Assembly (NCBI GenBank): GCA_934418125.1
Contig: CAKRWT010000010.1
Location: 1 to 64,000 of the forward strand
Reading direction: 5' to 3'
DNA: 64,000 bases
From: an uncultured Lachnospiraceae bacterium
GTDB lineage: Bacteria > Bacillota > Clostridia > Lachnospirales > Lachnospiraceae
Part shown: positions 33,647 through 42,642 of the stretch, one piece after another
Numbering within the stretch: the first letter of the stretch is position 1
Layout of the letters: every line of letters begins with the position of its first letter
The notes under the pieces: generated by a model
Seen by the model: only the letters and a program-made list of their open reading frames with translations
Databases searched by the model: none
Told to the model about the DNA's origin: nothing
Made by a program: the position numbers and the translations under genes

Positions 33647-36600
33647 CAATCATCCAATTCCTTATCAATCAAATTAACACTTACTAACGTAGAAACACCT
33701 TTCTCCTGCATGGTAATACCATAAAGTCTGTCTGCTTTCTCCATTGTACCACGTCTGTGCGTAATGACAATAAACTGTGTGTTTTTTGTTAATTTATGTA
33801 AGTATTTTGCAAAGCGGGCTACATTATTCTCATCCAGCGCCGCCTCAATCTCATCCAACAGACAGAATGGGGATGGTTTCAGGTTCTGAATGGCAAACAA
33901 CAGACAAATCGCCGTCAGGGATTTCTCCCCACCGGACATCTGCATCATATTTACCAGTTTCTTTCCCGGTGGCTGGGCGATGATACGGATACCTGCTTCC
34001 AGTACATCCTCATCCGCTATCAGTTCCAATGTGCCTTTACCACCACCAAAAAGTTCCTTGAACACCTTGTCAAACTCCCGGTTGATTTCTGAAAACTTCT
34101 CATTAAACTGCTTACGCATGGAAGTATCCAGTTCTTCAATGATGCCTGTCAATGTTTTCTCTGCTTCTACCAAATCATCATGCTGTGTTTTCAGGAAGGT
34201 ATATCGTTCCATCAGGTTCTTATAATCCTCAATGGCATTTACGTTTACATCCCCCAGTTTCTTAATCTGGTCTTTCAAGGCACTGATGTCCTTCTTCATT
34301 GCCGGAAGGTCATTCATCTCATCATCCTTCATGGACTCTGCATCGGATAAAGTAATCTCATATTCATTCCACATATAGTTAATCTGTGACTCTATGGATT
34401 CCTCCATCCGCTCCTTCTGGCTGTTGAGACGATATACTTCCTTATCCAGTGCGGTCATCCGTTCTGACAGTTCTTCCCTTGTATGGAAGAAGTTCTTCTG
34501 TTTACCGGATAACTCTTCCTTGGTAACAATGTCCTCTTTCAGTTTCTTTTCTGCATCGGTCTGGGCAGTTTCGGATGCGGCAATGGTTTTCTCGATTTCC
34601 AGGATACTTTCCTTCTTGCGCTCCACTTCTTCTTTGCCAAGGTGTAAGCCTTCCTGTACTTCAGTCAACTCCTCGGTATGTCTTGCAATCTCATGGTCTA
34701 CGCGCTCCAGATTCTGTCGCTGGAAATCTGCGCTCTGGCGCATCTTTTCCACTTCCACATCCCACTCAGACACCTTGGAAGACTGTTCGGATTCCTCGAC
34801 ACGTTTTCCTTCCAGTTCTCCCTGGAATTCTTTAATCTGTACTTCAATGTTTTTTTCTAAGGATTCGGAGTCTGCCAGTTCCCTGACAATTTCATCCTTG
34901 CCTGCCTGAATCTCGCTAATCTGCAGTGCAATATCCTGCTCCTCATTCTTTAATTCCCCAAAGCCTTCTTCTACCGCAGACTGCTTATCCTTTGCCTGAA
35001 TCACATTCATTCTGGCGGTATTCTGTTCAATAAACTTGCGCTGTAACTGCCCCTTAATGTCTTCCAGTTCCATACGCATGTGATTTCTCTTCTTCTTTGT
35101 CTCTTCGATTGCATTCAACAGTCCGTCTATCTGCACCACGTACTGTTTTACTTTCTGTGCCAGTTCCTCTATCTCCCGTCTTCTTCCTAACAGATTAGAG
35201 TTATTCTTAAAAGCACCACCGCTGATGGCACCGCCGGGAACAAGCAGTTCTCCCTCCAAAGTTACCATACGGATACCATAATCAAATTTTCTGGCAATCT
35301 TGACGGCATTGTCCACATTATCCACAACTACAATACGACCTAACATTGCCTTTGCCACATTCTGGTACTTCTTATCAACCTTAACCAACTCATCCGCCAT
35401 ACCGATAACGCCATTTTCTTTCAAGGCTTCCGGATTCTTAAATTCCTGGGGATGGGTAATACTGGTCAGCGGTAAGAAGGTAGCACGTCCTGCTCTTGCC
35501 TTTTTCAGATACCCAATCATCCGCTTGGCTGTTTCTTCTTCCTCAGTAACGATATTCTGAATATTACCACCGAGGGCTGTCTCAATAGCTGTCTCATATC
35601 GGGCATCTACCTGAATGATATCTGCCACAACACCTACAATTCCCTTCTCACTGTCTTTCTTCTCCATGACCGCCTTGACACTGCCGCCATAGCCGTCGTA
35701 ACGCTCTGTTAAATTGGAGAGAGCTTCCAATTTGGATTTTTCCTGATGGTATAACACCTGGGTATCCCGCAGCTTCTGGTCTTTATTGGCCAGTTCTTCC
35801 CGGATAGATACCAGTTGTTCTTCCATGGTTTCCTGTTTTTCATTCAGTTCCCGTATTACCACATTGACAGCTTCAAAGCTTTCTTCTAACTGTCTGATGT
35901 TCTCTGCATTGGCTGCCTCGTCAGATTTTGCCCGCAGCAGTCTGGAATTAAGTTCTGCCTTACGAATATTAATCTGCTCCAACATGGTATCATAACGTCC
36001 CATCTTGGACTTAATGGTAGCACGATTATTCAGGGCATCAATAATGGTATTTTTTCCACTTTCAATGTTGGTATTTAATTCCGTGATTTTCTGTTGGGTC
36101 TCTTCCAGCAAGGTTTTGGCTTCGCTCCTTGCCAGTTCCAGTTGTTCCAGCTTACCATCAATCTCTGTCTTTTCTGCCAGAATGACGTCTTTCTCCTTCT
36201 GCCTTTCGTCAATCTGCTCCTGAATACTCCTGCTGCGATTGTGTAAATGCTCTTCGTTTCCCTCTACAGAGTGAATCTGCTCCTTTAACACGTTAATTTC
36301 ACCCTCCAGCTTAGAGCGCATAACACCGGTATCCGTCAAGGTAGAACGAGCTGCTTCAATTGCAGCATCCAGACTTTCTATCTGGCTCTGCACCTGTTCG
36401 TATTCTTCCTTGATATTCTCATATTTCTGGCTGGTATCGTCCAAATCACCATTGGCAATCTGCAGTTTGCCTTCCAGTTCTTCCAACTGTCCCCTGACAC
36501 GCACATTCTCTAACAGGAAAACATTGACATCCAGAGTTTTCAATTCTTCTTTTTTCTTTAAATAAACTTTGGCTTTCTCAGACTGTTTCTCCAAAGGTCC

Positions 36601-37206
36601 AGTCTGTTTTTCCAATTCTGACAGGATATCATTGACACGCAGCAGATTCTGCTTCTCATCTTCTAACTTCTTCTGGGCTGCATACTTTCTTCGTTTAAAC
36701 TTTACAATACCAGCAGCTTCGTCGAAAAGTTCCCTTCGTTCCTCCGGCTTGCCACTAAGAATTTTATCAATCTGTCCCTGTCCGATAATGGAATAGCCTT
36801 CCTTACCGATACCGGTATCATAGAACAATTCATTGACATCCTTCAGACGGCATACTGCCCCATTAATCATATATTCACTTTCACCGGAACGGTACAGTCT
36901 TCTGGATACGGTAACTTCGTCAAAATCAATCGCAAGCTGACGGTCTGCATTATCCAGTGTAATTGCCACATATGCATATCCCAAAGGCTTACGCATCTCG
37001 GTTCCTGAAAAGATGACATCCTGCATGGATGCCCCTCGAAGCTGTTTCACACGCTGTTCTCCAAGAACCCACCTGACTGCATCTGCCACATTACTCTTAC
37101 CGGAGCCGTTAGGTCCTACAATGCCTGTAATACCATTGTGGAACTTAAAATTTATCTTGTTCGCAAAGGATTTGAATCCATGTACTTCAATGCTTTTTAA
37201 ATACAT
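33646..37206 (-). CDS. smc: Chromosome segregation ATPase Smc
   Basis: Condensin ATPase that compacts and segregates the chromosome with ScpAB. The 1186-residue protein has Walker A GPNGSGKSNVADA (about 32-44), two long coiled coils (about 170-500 and 670-1010), a hinge around 520-640 (YGGSVKAVM, VPGGAISGGAFKNNSNLLGRR), the signature MQMSGGEKSLTAICL and Walker B CLLDEIEAALDENN. Length is normal. GAGGGG precedes the ATG, 13 bases after rnc; the order rnc-smc-ftsY is the conserved Firmicute order. Confidence 0.97.
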   Translation of the reverse strand: MYLKSIEVHGFKSFANKINFKFHNGITGIVGPNGSGKSNVADAVRWVLGEQRVKQLRGASMQDVIFSGTEMRKPLGYAYVAITLDNADRQLAIDFDEVTVSRRLYRSGESEYMINGAVCRLKDVNELFYDTGIGKEGYSIIGQGQIDKILSGKPEERRELFDEAAGIVKFKRRKYAAQKKLEDEKQNLLRVNDILSELEKQTGPLEKQSEKAKVYLKKKEELKTLDVNVFLLENVRVRGQLEELEGKLQIANGDLDDTSQKYENIKEEYEQVQSQIESLDAAIEAARSTLTDTGVMRSKLEGEINVLKEQIHSVEGNEEHLHNRSRSIQEQIDERQKEKDVILAEKTEIDGKLEQLELARSEAKTLLEETQQKITELNTNIESGKNTIIDALNNRATIKSKMGRYDTMLEQINIRKAELNSRLLRAKSDEAANAENIRQLEESFEAVNVVIRELNEKQETMEEQLVSIREELANKDQKLRDTQVLYHQEKSKLEALSNLTERYDGYGGSVKAVMEKKDSEKGIVGVVADIIQVDARYETAIETALGGNIQNIVTEEEETAKRMIGYLKKARAGRATFLPLTSITHPQEFKNPEALKENGVIGMADELVKVDKKYQNVAKAMLGRIVVVDNVDNAVKIARKFDYGIRMVTLEGELLVPGGAISGGAFKNNSNLLGRRREIEELAQKVKQYVVQIDGLLNAIEETKKKRNHMRMELEDIKGQLQRKFIEQNTARMNVIQAKDKQSAVEEGFGELKNEEQDIALQISEIQAGKDEIVRELADSESLEKNIEVQIKEFQGELEGKRVEESEQSSKVSEWDVEVEKMRQSADFQRQNLERVDHEIARHTEELTEVQEGLHLGKEEVERKKESILEIEKTIAASETAQTDAEKKLKEDIVTKEELSGKQKNFFHTREELSERMTALDKEVYRLNSQKERMEESIESQINYMWNEYEITLSDAESMKDDEMNDLPAMKKDISALKDQIKKLGDVNVNAIEDYKNLMERYTFLKTQHDDLVEAEKTLTGIIEELDTSMRKQFNEKFSEINREFDKVFKELFGGGKGTLELIADEDVLEAGIRIIAQPPGKKLVNMMQMSGGEKSLTAICLLFAIQNLKPSPFCLLDEIEAALDENNVARFAKYLHKLTKNTQFIVITHRRGTMEKADRLYGITMQEKGVSTLVSVNLIDKELDD

Positions 37207-37219
37207 ATATACCCCTCGT

Positions 37220-37924
37220 TTATTTTTTCACAGTAGCCGTCTGCTGTTTTCTTTTTAAAATTACCTCATAGGCAGCCTGTTGTTCTGCCGCCTTCTTGGA
37301 ATGTCCTTTTCCACTTCCAACCGTCTTACCATTTACCCGTGCTTCTACCACGAATGCCTTGGCATGCTCCGGACCTTCTTCCCGTATCAGTTCATAGCTT
37401 AAGGTACCTTCGTTATCCTGCTGAATCATTTCCTGGAGAATCGTCTTAGCATCGTAGAAAAGCTGTTTGTGCTCCAAATCAGACAGTACAAACCGGTGAA
37501 TATATTTTCTGGCTTCTTCCAGACCGCTGTCTAAATAGACCGCTCCAATCGTAGCCTCCATCACGTCGGAAACTATCGAATCCCTGCTTCTTCCACCGGT
37601 GGCTTCTTCCCCTTTTCCCAGATACATATACTGCTCTAAGGAAAATGTCCTGGCACAGAATGCCAGCGCCGGTTCGCATACAATGGAGGAGCGCAGCTTC
37701 GTCAGTTTTCCTTCCGGTAAATCAGGATACTCCTTATACATAAATTCACTGCTTACCAGCTCCAGTACCGCATCGCCCAGAAACTCCAGTCTTTCGTAGT
37801 CTCTGTGTTTGTTAATCTTCTGTTCATTGGCATAAGAACTATGGGTCAATGCCTGCTTTAACAGCATTTTATCCTGAAAGGTATATCCAATCTTTTCTTC
37901 CAGTTCTTTCAGCTTATCATCCAT
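37220..37924 (-). CDS. rnc: Ribonuclease III
   Basis: Double-strand RNA endonuclease for rRNA and mRNA processing. The 234-residue protein has the signature RLEFLGDAVLELV (catalytic Glu47 region) and a C-terminal dsRNA-binding domain (DNEGTLSYELIREEGPEHAKAF; GSGKGHSKKAAEQQAA). The ATG at 37924 follows GGAGG by 9 bases; eight upstream codons in frame lack support. Lies between acpP and smc. Confidence 0.97.
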   Translation of the reverse strand: MDDKLKELEEKIGYTFQDKMLLKQALTHSSYANEQKINKHRDYERLEFLGDAVLELVSSEFMYKEYPDLPEGKLTKLRSSIVCEPALAFCARTFSLEQYMYLGKGEEATGGRSRDSIVSDVMEATIGAVYLDSGLEEARKYIHRFVLSDLEHKQLFYDAKTILQEMIQQDNEGTLSYELIREEGPEHAKAFVVEARVNGKTVGSGKGHSKKAAEQQAAYEVILKRKQQTATVKK

Positions 37925-37988
37925 TATCGGAATCCTCCATCCATGCATTCCAAGTAAAAAGCCCCTTCTGCATGGAAAGGGCTTTTCC

Positions 37989-38225
37989 TTATTTCATTTC
38001 CATAGAACTTTTAATTAATGCAACTGCTTCTTCCACTGTTGTTATATGTTCTGCTTTTTCGGCGGGAATCTGGATATCAAATGCTTCCTCGATTGCCATA
38101 ACAATCTGAAACACATCCAGGGAATCCGCACCAAGGTCCTCTAAAAAGGTAGTCTGTGGTGTAATCTCATTCGGGTCTACACTTAAGACACTTGCAATTA
38201 CTTCTCTTAACTTATCAAACTCCAT
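37989..38225 (-). CDS. acpP: Acyl carrier protein
   Basis: A 78-residue acidic ACP with the phosphopantetheine Ser in LGADSLDVFQIVMAIEE. It carries acyl chains for fatty acid and phospholipid synthesis, consistent with plsX immediately upstream (35 bases). The start is taken at the ATG that gives the normal ACP length; a TTG four codons earlier lies on top of the GGAAGG ribosome site. Confidence 0.96.
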   Translation of the reverse strand: MEFDKLREVIASVLSVDPNEITPQTTFLEDLGADSLDVFQIVMAIEEAFDIQIPAEKAEHITTVEEAVALIKSSMEMK

Positions 38226-38260
38226 ATCTGTAGCCAACCTTCCGTATTCTCTGACAAATC

Positions 38261-39289
38261 TTAATCCTCTTTGGCAACAAGCTGCTCGGCACCAATCTTT
38301 TCCTTAATCTTCTCGTTAATCTTCTGCTCGGTAAAGGTAATACACTGCAGAATAGAATTCTTAATCTCTACCGCCTTAGAGCTTCCGTGGGTCTTTACTA
38401 CAAGACCTTTCAGACCAAGCATCGGCGCACCGCCATACTGCTCCAAATCAAACTGTTTTAAAGTATTCTTCAATGCCGGTTTTACCAAAAGGGCACCAAT
38501 TTTACTTCTTAAGGATGTCATCATGCCAGCTTTTACTTTCTTAATTAAAGTAGCTCCGACTCCTTCATAGGTTTTCAGAATAACATTTCCTACAAACGCT
38601 TCACATACAATAACATCCGCAGCACCTGCAGGAATATCCCTTGCCTCCACACTACCGATAAAATTAATATCCGGACAATTTTTTAATAAAGGGAAGGTTT
38701 CCTTTACGAGGGCATTTCCCTTCTCTTCCTCGGCACCAATATTCACGATACCAACCTTTGGGTTCTTTACCCCCATTACATTTTCCATATAGATAGAACC
38801 CATCTTGGCAAACTGTACCAGATACGATGGCCTTGCATCTACATTGGCACCACAGTCAATCAGTAAGGCACAGCCTTTCTCTGTCGGAATCAACGGTGCT
38901 AACGGTGGTCTTTCCACGCCCTTGATTCTTCCTACCAGTACCTGACCTCCTACCAGAGTCGCTCCGGTACTTCCTGCCGATACATACGCATCACAGGTGC
39001 CATCTTTTACCAGATTCAGTGCCTTTACCAGAGAAGAATCCTTCTTCTTACGGATTGCCATAACCGGTGGTTCTGCTGTCTCAATAATCTCAGTTGCTGG
39101 AACTACTTCCAACTGTTCTTTATCGTAGGTATATCCAGCCAGTTCCTTTTCCAGCACGTCCTGCATGCCTACCAGATATACTTTGACTTTACTGCTTTCG
39201 TTAATTGCCTGCACCGCACCTTTTATAATTTCCACCGGTGCATTATCACCGCCCATAGCATCTACTGCTACTTTTACATATTCGCTCAT
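38261..39289 (-). CDS. plsX: Phosphate acyltransferase PlsX
   Basis: Converts acyl-ACP to acyl-phosphate, the PlsY substrate. The 342-residue protein begins VKVAVDAMGGDNAP, with ASAGSTGATLVGGQ, LIDCGANVD and the C-terminal GLKGLVVKTHGSSK. The ATG at 39289 follows AAGGGA; seven in-frame upstream codons are not supported. It has a promoter of its own after the rpmF terminator, starting the plsX-acpP-rnc-smc-ftsY-ilvA run. No fapR gene is adjacent, unlike many Bacilli. Confidence 0.96.
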   Translation of the reverse strand: MSEYVKVAVDAMGGDNAPVEIIKGAVQAINESSKVKVYLVGMQDVLEKELAGYTYDKEQLEVVPATEIIETAEPPVMAIRKKKDSSLVKALNLVKDGTCDAYVSAGSTGATLVGGQVLVGRIKGVERPPLAPLIPTEKGCALLIDCGANVDARPSYLVQFAKMGSIYMENVMGVKNPKVGIVNIGAEEEKGNALVKETFPLLKNCPDINFIGSVEARDIPAGAADVIVCEAFVGNVILKTYEGVGATLIKKVKAGMMTSLRSKIGALLVKPALKNTLKQFDLEQYGGAPMLGLKGLVVKTHGSSKAVEIKNSILQCITFTEQKINEKIKEKIGAEQLVAKED

Positions 39290-39345
39290 AAGATTCCCTT
39301 CCATTTCCAATATCTGTCATATAGTAAACTTAGACATCATATACT

Positions 39346-39374
39346 AATATACTAAAAACATCTATAAAAATCAA
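39346..39374 (-). promoter_or_regulatory. Promoter of plsX
   Basis: Minus strand TTGATT (39369-39374), 17-base spacer, TATATT (39346-39351). The -10 region contains two tandem TAGTATAT units. Confidence 0.6.
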
Positions 39375-39383
39375 GAAAAGAAC

Positions 39384-39418
39384 AAAAAAACAAGTGTCCA
39401 GATTTCACTGAACACTTG
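39384..39418 (-). terminator. Terminator after rpmF
   Basis: CAAGTGT(CC)AG pairs with CT(GA)ACACTTG across a short loop, followed on the minus strand by TTTTTTTG. It separates yceD-rpmF from plsX. Confidence 0.85.
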
Positions 39419-39443
39419 ATTTTCACTGAGATATACGCAATGC

Positions 39444-39623
39444 TTAGTCAACTGCGATAATTTCTTTTTTGTTGTATGTGCCACATTTTTTACATACTCT
39501 GTGAGGTACCATTAAGGAACCACATTTGCTACATTTTACTAATGTAGGAGCAGACATCTTCCAGTTTGCTCTTCTCTTATCTCTTCTACCTTTAGAAGAT
39601 TTATTCTTAGGACAAATAGACAT
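39444..39623 (-). CDS. rpmF: 50S ribosomal protein L32
   Basis: A 59-residue L32, too short for many gene finders. It starts MSICPKNKSSKGRRDKRRAN, and the zinc ribbon is formed by CSKC and CKKC pairs (residues 31-34 and 44-47). AAGGAGG lies 8 bases upstream and overlaps the end of yceD, whose stop is 3 bases from this ATG, so the two are coupled. The yceD-rpmF pair is the standard order. Confidence 0.97.
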   Translation of the reverse strand: MSICPKNKSSKGRRDKRRANWKMSAPTLVKCSKCGSLMVPHRVCKKCGTYNKKEIIAVD

Positions 39624-39625
39624 CG

Positions 39626-40153
39626 TTACACCTCCTTGTTTGCGTTAAAGATATCTTTTATTACTGCCATCCTAGGATCAGGAACAAAAGTATCACAATC
39701 GCATGTTCCCGTATTCAGGTCTTGTCCACACTGACGGCAAATTCCTTTGCAATCCGGCTTACATAAGACCTTCATAGGCCAGTTAATTACGATTTCATTG
39801 TTCAGTAAGTCTTCTACATCCAGTTGATAGCCATCCATAAATCCCTGGTCATCAGCTTCCTCTGACATACCATCGATTACATCCGGTGCGAACACCTCTC
39901 TGCTAATCTGCAGACTCAGTTTCTCTTCCACAGGCTTCAGGCATCTGTCACAGTCCATGGCAAAGACAAATTCTGCAGTACCATCGATTCTCGCTTTTCC
40001 TTTACCCAAATTGGTAAAGGTCAGACTGACCGGTGTTTTTCTGACTACAGGATATGTTTCTCCACCCATGATAACCTCTGAAAATTCCGTTTCCACCTGG
40101 GTTGAAATCACCTTATCTTCGTTCATTAACACATCAGTTAAGTTCACAAACAT
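39626..40153 (-). CDS. yceD: YceD/DUF177 protein, 23S rRNA/L32-linked
   Basis: A 175-residue member of DUF177, required for 23S rRNA accumulation in bacteria and plastids. It contains the Cys pairs CDRC (about 94-97) and CKPDCKGICRQCGQD (about 136-150), a likely zinc site, and an acidic middle region. Its promoter at 40180-40208 is an exact consensus; the stop is 3 bases from the rpmF start. Confidence 0.92.
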   Translation of the reverse strand: MFVNLTDVLMNEDKVISTQVETEFSEVIMGGETYPVVRKTPVSLTFTNLGKGKARIDGTAEFVFAMDCDRCLKPVEEKLSLQISREVFAPDVIDGMSEEADDQGFMDGYQLDVEDLLNNEIVINWPMKVLCKPDCKGICRQCGQDLNTGTCDCDTFVPDPRMAVIKDIFNANKEV

Positions 40154-40179
40154 AGTCGACTCCTATCCACACTCAAACA

Positions 40180-40208
40180 ATTATACATAGGGCTTGTTGT
40201 TTTGTCAA
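40180..40208 (-). promoter_or_regulatory. Consensus promoter of yceD-rpmF
   Basis: Minus strand TTGACA (40203-40208), 17-base spacer, TATAAT (40180-40185): a perfect sigma-A match, as expected for a ribosomal protein unit. Confidence 0.92.
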
Positions 40209-40243
40209 CAAAAAAATCCTTACAATCTCTACAAATTTTATGA

Positions 40244-41443
40244 TTACGCTTTTACCAAAGCATAAGTCTCTCTGGCAATGGCAAGTTCTTCGTTCGTTGG
40301 AATTACCAGCACCTTCGTTTTTGCTCCCGGTACACTGATAACCAGGTCTTCACCACGCTTGTTGTTCTGCTCCTGGTCTAAGGTAATTCCCAGATAGCCC
40401 AGATGCTCGCAGACCAGGTTCCGGACGATAGGGCTGTTCTCTCCCAGTCCTGCGGTAAAGCAGATAGCATCGGCTCCGTTCAGGGCTGCCACATAGGCAC
40501 CGATATATTTTGCTACCCGGTAGGCAAAGGCTTTCATGGCACGTACCCCTTCCGCTTTTCCTTCCAGATAAGCATCCTCCAAATCCCTGAAATCCGAAGA
40601 GAAATTATCAGAAAGTCCCAATACGCCGGATTTCTTATTGAGAATTTCCATAATCTCATCAATGCTCTTGTCCTCTTTGTGAGCGATAAACTCCATAATA
40701 GCCGGGTCAATGTCACCGGAACGGGTTCCCATAATAAGCCCTTCCAGCGGTGTAAGCCCCATGGAGGTATCAATACATTTTCCATGACTGACTGCCGATA
40801 CACTGGCCCCATTACCCAGATGGCATACAATGATTTTCAAATCTTCATACTTCTGTCCCAGTACCTCTGCCGCCTTCTTTGATACATAGGAATGGCTGGT
40901 GCCATGAAATCCATATCTCCTAACTTTGTAATTTCTGTAATATGCATAAGGAATTCCGTATAAATAAGCTTCCTCCGGCATAGTCTGGTGAAAAGCCGTA
41001 TCAAATACTGCCACCATAGGTGTGCCTGGCATCAGCTTCTGACAGGCATCAATTCCTATCAGGTTTGCCGGATTATGCAGTGGTGCCAGTTCATTACATT
41101 CCCGGATAGCTTCGATTACTTCCTCTGTAATAATGGTAGAAGCTGCAAACTTCTCCCCACCATGTACGATACGATGTCCGATGGCACCGATTTCGTCCAG
41201 GGATTTTACCACACCATGCTCTTTATCTGTCAGTGCCCCCAGTACCAGTTCAATCGCCCTGGTATGGTCCGGCATAGGAGTCACGGTCTTTTGTTTTTCC
41301 TCTCCTGTCTTCTGATAGACAAGCTGGCTTCCTTCGATTCCGATTCTTTCGCATAATCCCTTGGCAATCAGTTTCTCGCTTTCCGCATCGATTAACTGGA
41401 ATTTCAGAGAAGAACTGCCACAATTAATGACCAGAATATTCAC
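40244..41443 (-). CDS. ackA: Acetate kinase
   Basis: Makes ATP from acetyl-phosphate in fermentative acetate production. The 399-residue protein starts MNILVINCGSSSLKF (Asn7 site) and shows RRYGFHGTSHSYV, HLGNGAS, GLMMGTRSGDIDP-type GLIMGTRSGDIDP and CFTAGLGENSP. It starts 24 bases after pta, forming the usual pta-ackA operon. No clear terminator was seen in the 35 bases between its stop and the yceD promoter. Confidence 0.97.
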   Translation of the reverse strand: MNILVINCGSSSLKFQLIDAESEKLIAKGLCERIGIEGSQLVYQKTGEEKQKTVTPMPDHTRAIELVLGALTDKEHGVVKSLDEIGAIGHRIVHGGEKFAASTIITEEVIEAIRECNELAPLHNPANLIGIDACQKLMPGTPMVAVFDTAFHQTMPEEAYLYGIPYAYYRNYKVRRYGFHGTSHSYVSKKAAEVLGQKYEDLKIIVCHLGNGASVSAVSHGKCIDTSMGLTPLEGLIMGTRSGDIDPAIMEFIAHKEDKSIDEIMEILNKKSGVLGLSDNFSSDFRDLEDAYLEGKAEGVRAMKAFAYRVAKYIGAYVAALNGADAICFTAGLGENSPIVRNLVCEHLGYLGITLDQEQNNKRGEDLVISVPGAKTKVLVIPTNEELAIARETYALVKA

Positions 41444-41467
41444 TTTTTTATCCTTCTTTCCTTACTG

Positions 41468-42469
41468 TTATGCTAACTGTGCCTGTACGGCGGTCAGGGC
41501 TACTACACCTACGATATCTTCCCAGGAACAGCCTCTGGATAAGTCATTTACCGGTTTGGCAATTCCCTGTAACATAGGACCATAAGCCTCTGCCTTGGCA
41601 AGTCTTTGTACTAATTTATAACCGATATTTCCACAGTCTAAGTTGGGGAATATCAATACATTTGCTTTTCCTGCCACTTCACTGCCCGGAGCCTTGGACT
41701 TGGCTACCTGGGGAACAATCGCTGCATCGGTCTGTAACTCACCATCCAGACACAGGTGCGGATACTGCTCATGGGCAATTCTTGTTGCCTCTACCATTTT
41801 ATCTACCAGTGGATGCTTGGCACTTCCTTTGGTAGAATGGGAAAGCATGGCTATGATAGGCTTGGCACCAACCAGGCTCTTAAAACTCTTGGCTGAGGTA
41901 TCTGCAATGGCTGCCAGTTCTTCTGCCGTGGGGTCCTGGTTCAGACCGCAGTCTGCAAAGAGGAACGTACCATTCTCTCCATACTGGCAATCCGGTACAT
42001 CCAGAATAAAGAATCCGGACACCAGCTTCACGCCCGGTGCTGTTTTCAGTATCTGCAATGCCGGTCTTAATGTATCTGCGGTAGCGTGGCATGCCCCGGC
42101 TACCATACCATCAGCATCGTTTGCCTTTACCATGATAACGCCAAAGGTAAGATAATCTTTCAAAAGAGTCTCTCTTGCCTTTTCCGGTGTCATACCTTTA
42201 TTCTTTCTGGTTTCGTATAATAAGTTTACATAACTATCCAGTTTTTCGGTTTTCTCCGGGTCTATGATGGTAACACCGTCCAGGTCTACTTCCAGCCATC
42301 CGGCACCATCCATAATCTTCTCTTCATTGCCTACCATAATGATATTAGCAATTCCCTCTCTTAATATATGTGCAGCCGCTATCAGCGTCCTTTTGTCGTT
42401 GGTTTCCGGCAATACAATCGTTTTCTTATCGCTTCTTGCCTTTTCCTTCATCAAATCAATGTATGACAT
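41468..42469 (-). CDS. pta: Phosphate acetyltransferase
   Basis: Converts acetyl-CoA to acetyl-phosphate. The 333-residue short form lacks the N-terminal P-loop domain of the E. coli enzyme; conserved blocks are KTIVLPETNDKRTL, AGACHATADTLRPALQI and VANVLIFP-type KANVLIFPNLDCGNIGYKL. The ATG at 42469 follows AAGGAG by 8 bases; 17 upstream in-frame codons are not supported. First gene of pta-ackA, divergent from tmcAL. Confidence 0.96.
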   Translation of the reverse strand: MSYIDLMKEKARSDKKTIVLPETNDKRTLIAAAHILREGIANIIMVGNEEKIMDGAGWLEVDLDGVTIIDPEKTEKLDSYVNLLYETRKNKGMTPEKARETLLKDYLTFGVIMVKANDADGMVAGACHATADTLRPALQILKTAPGVKLVSGFFILDVPDCQYGENGTFLFADCGLNQDPTAEELAAIADTSAKSFKSLVGAKPIIAMLSHSTKGSAKHPLVDKMVEATRIAHEQYPHLCLDGELQTDAAIVPQVAKSKAPGSEVAGKANVLIFPNLDCGNIGYKLVQRLAKAEAYGPMLQGIAKPVNDLSRGCSWEDIVGVVALTAVQAQLA

Positions 42470-42502
42470 ACCCTTCTCCTTCCGTTTTCTCCCAATTATG
42501 AG

Positions 42503-42550
42503 AATTCTGTTTCTATTCATTACTATACAGAATTAAGGAATTGTCTACAA
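42503..42550 (-). promoter_or_regulatory. pta-ackA promoter with flanking inverted repeat
   Basis: Minus strand TTGTAG (42545-42550), 17-base spacer, TATAGT (42522-42527). An inverted repeat AATTCTGT (42503-42510)/ACAGAATT (42527-42534) encloses the -10 box and start region and could be an operator. Confidence 0.55.
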
Positions 42551-42642
42551 GATGCTTCCAGTATTTTTTTGTCTAAAATAGCGTACAAAACCAGCTGTTT
42601 ATGTTAAACTGTTATCCATGGACAACCAAAAAAGGAGCTTTC

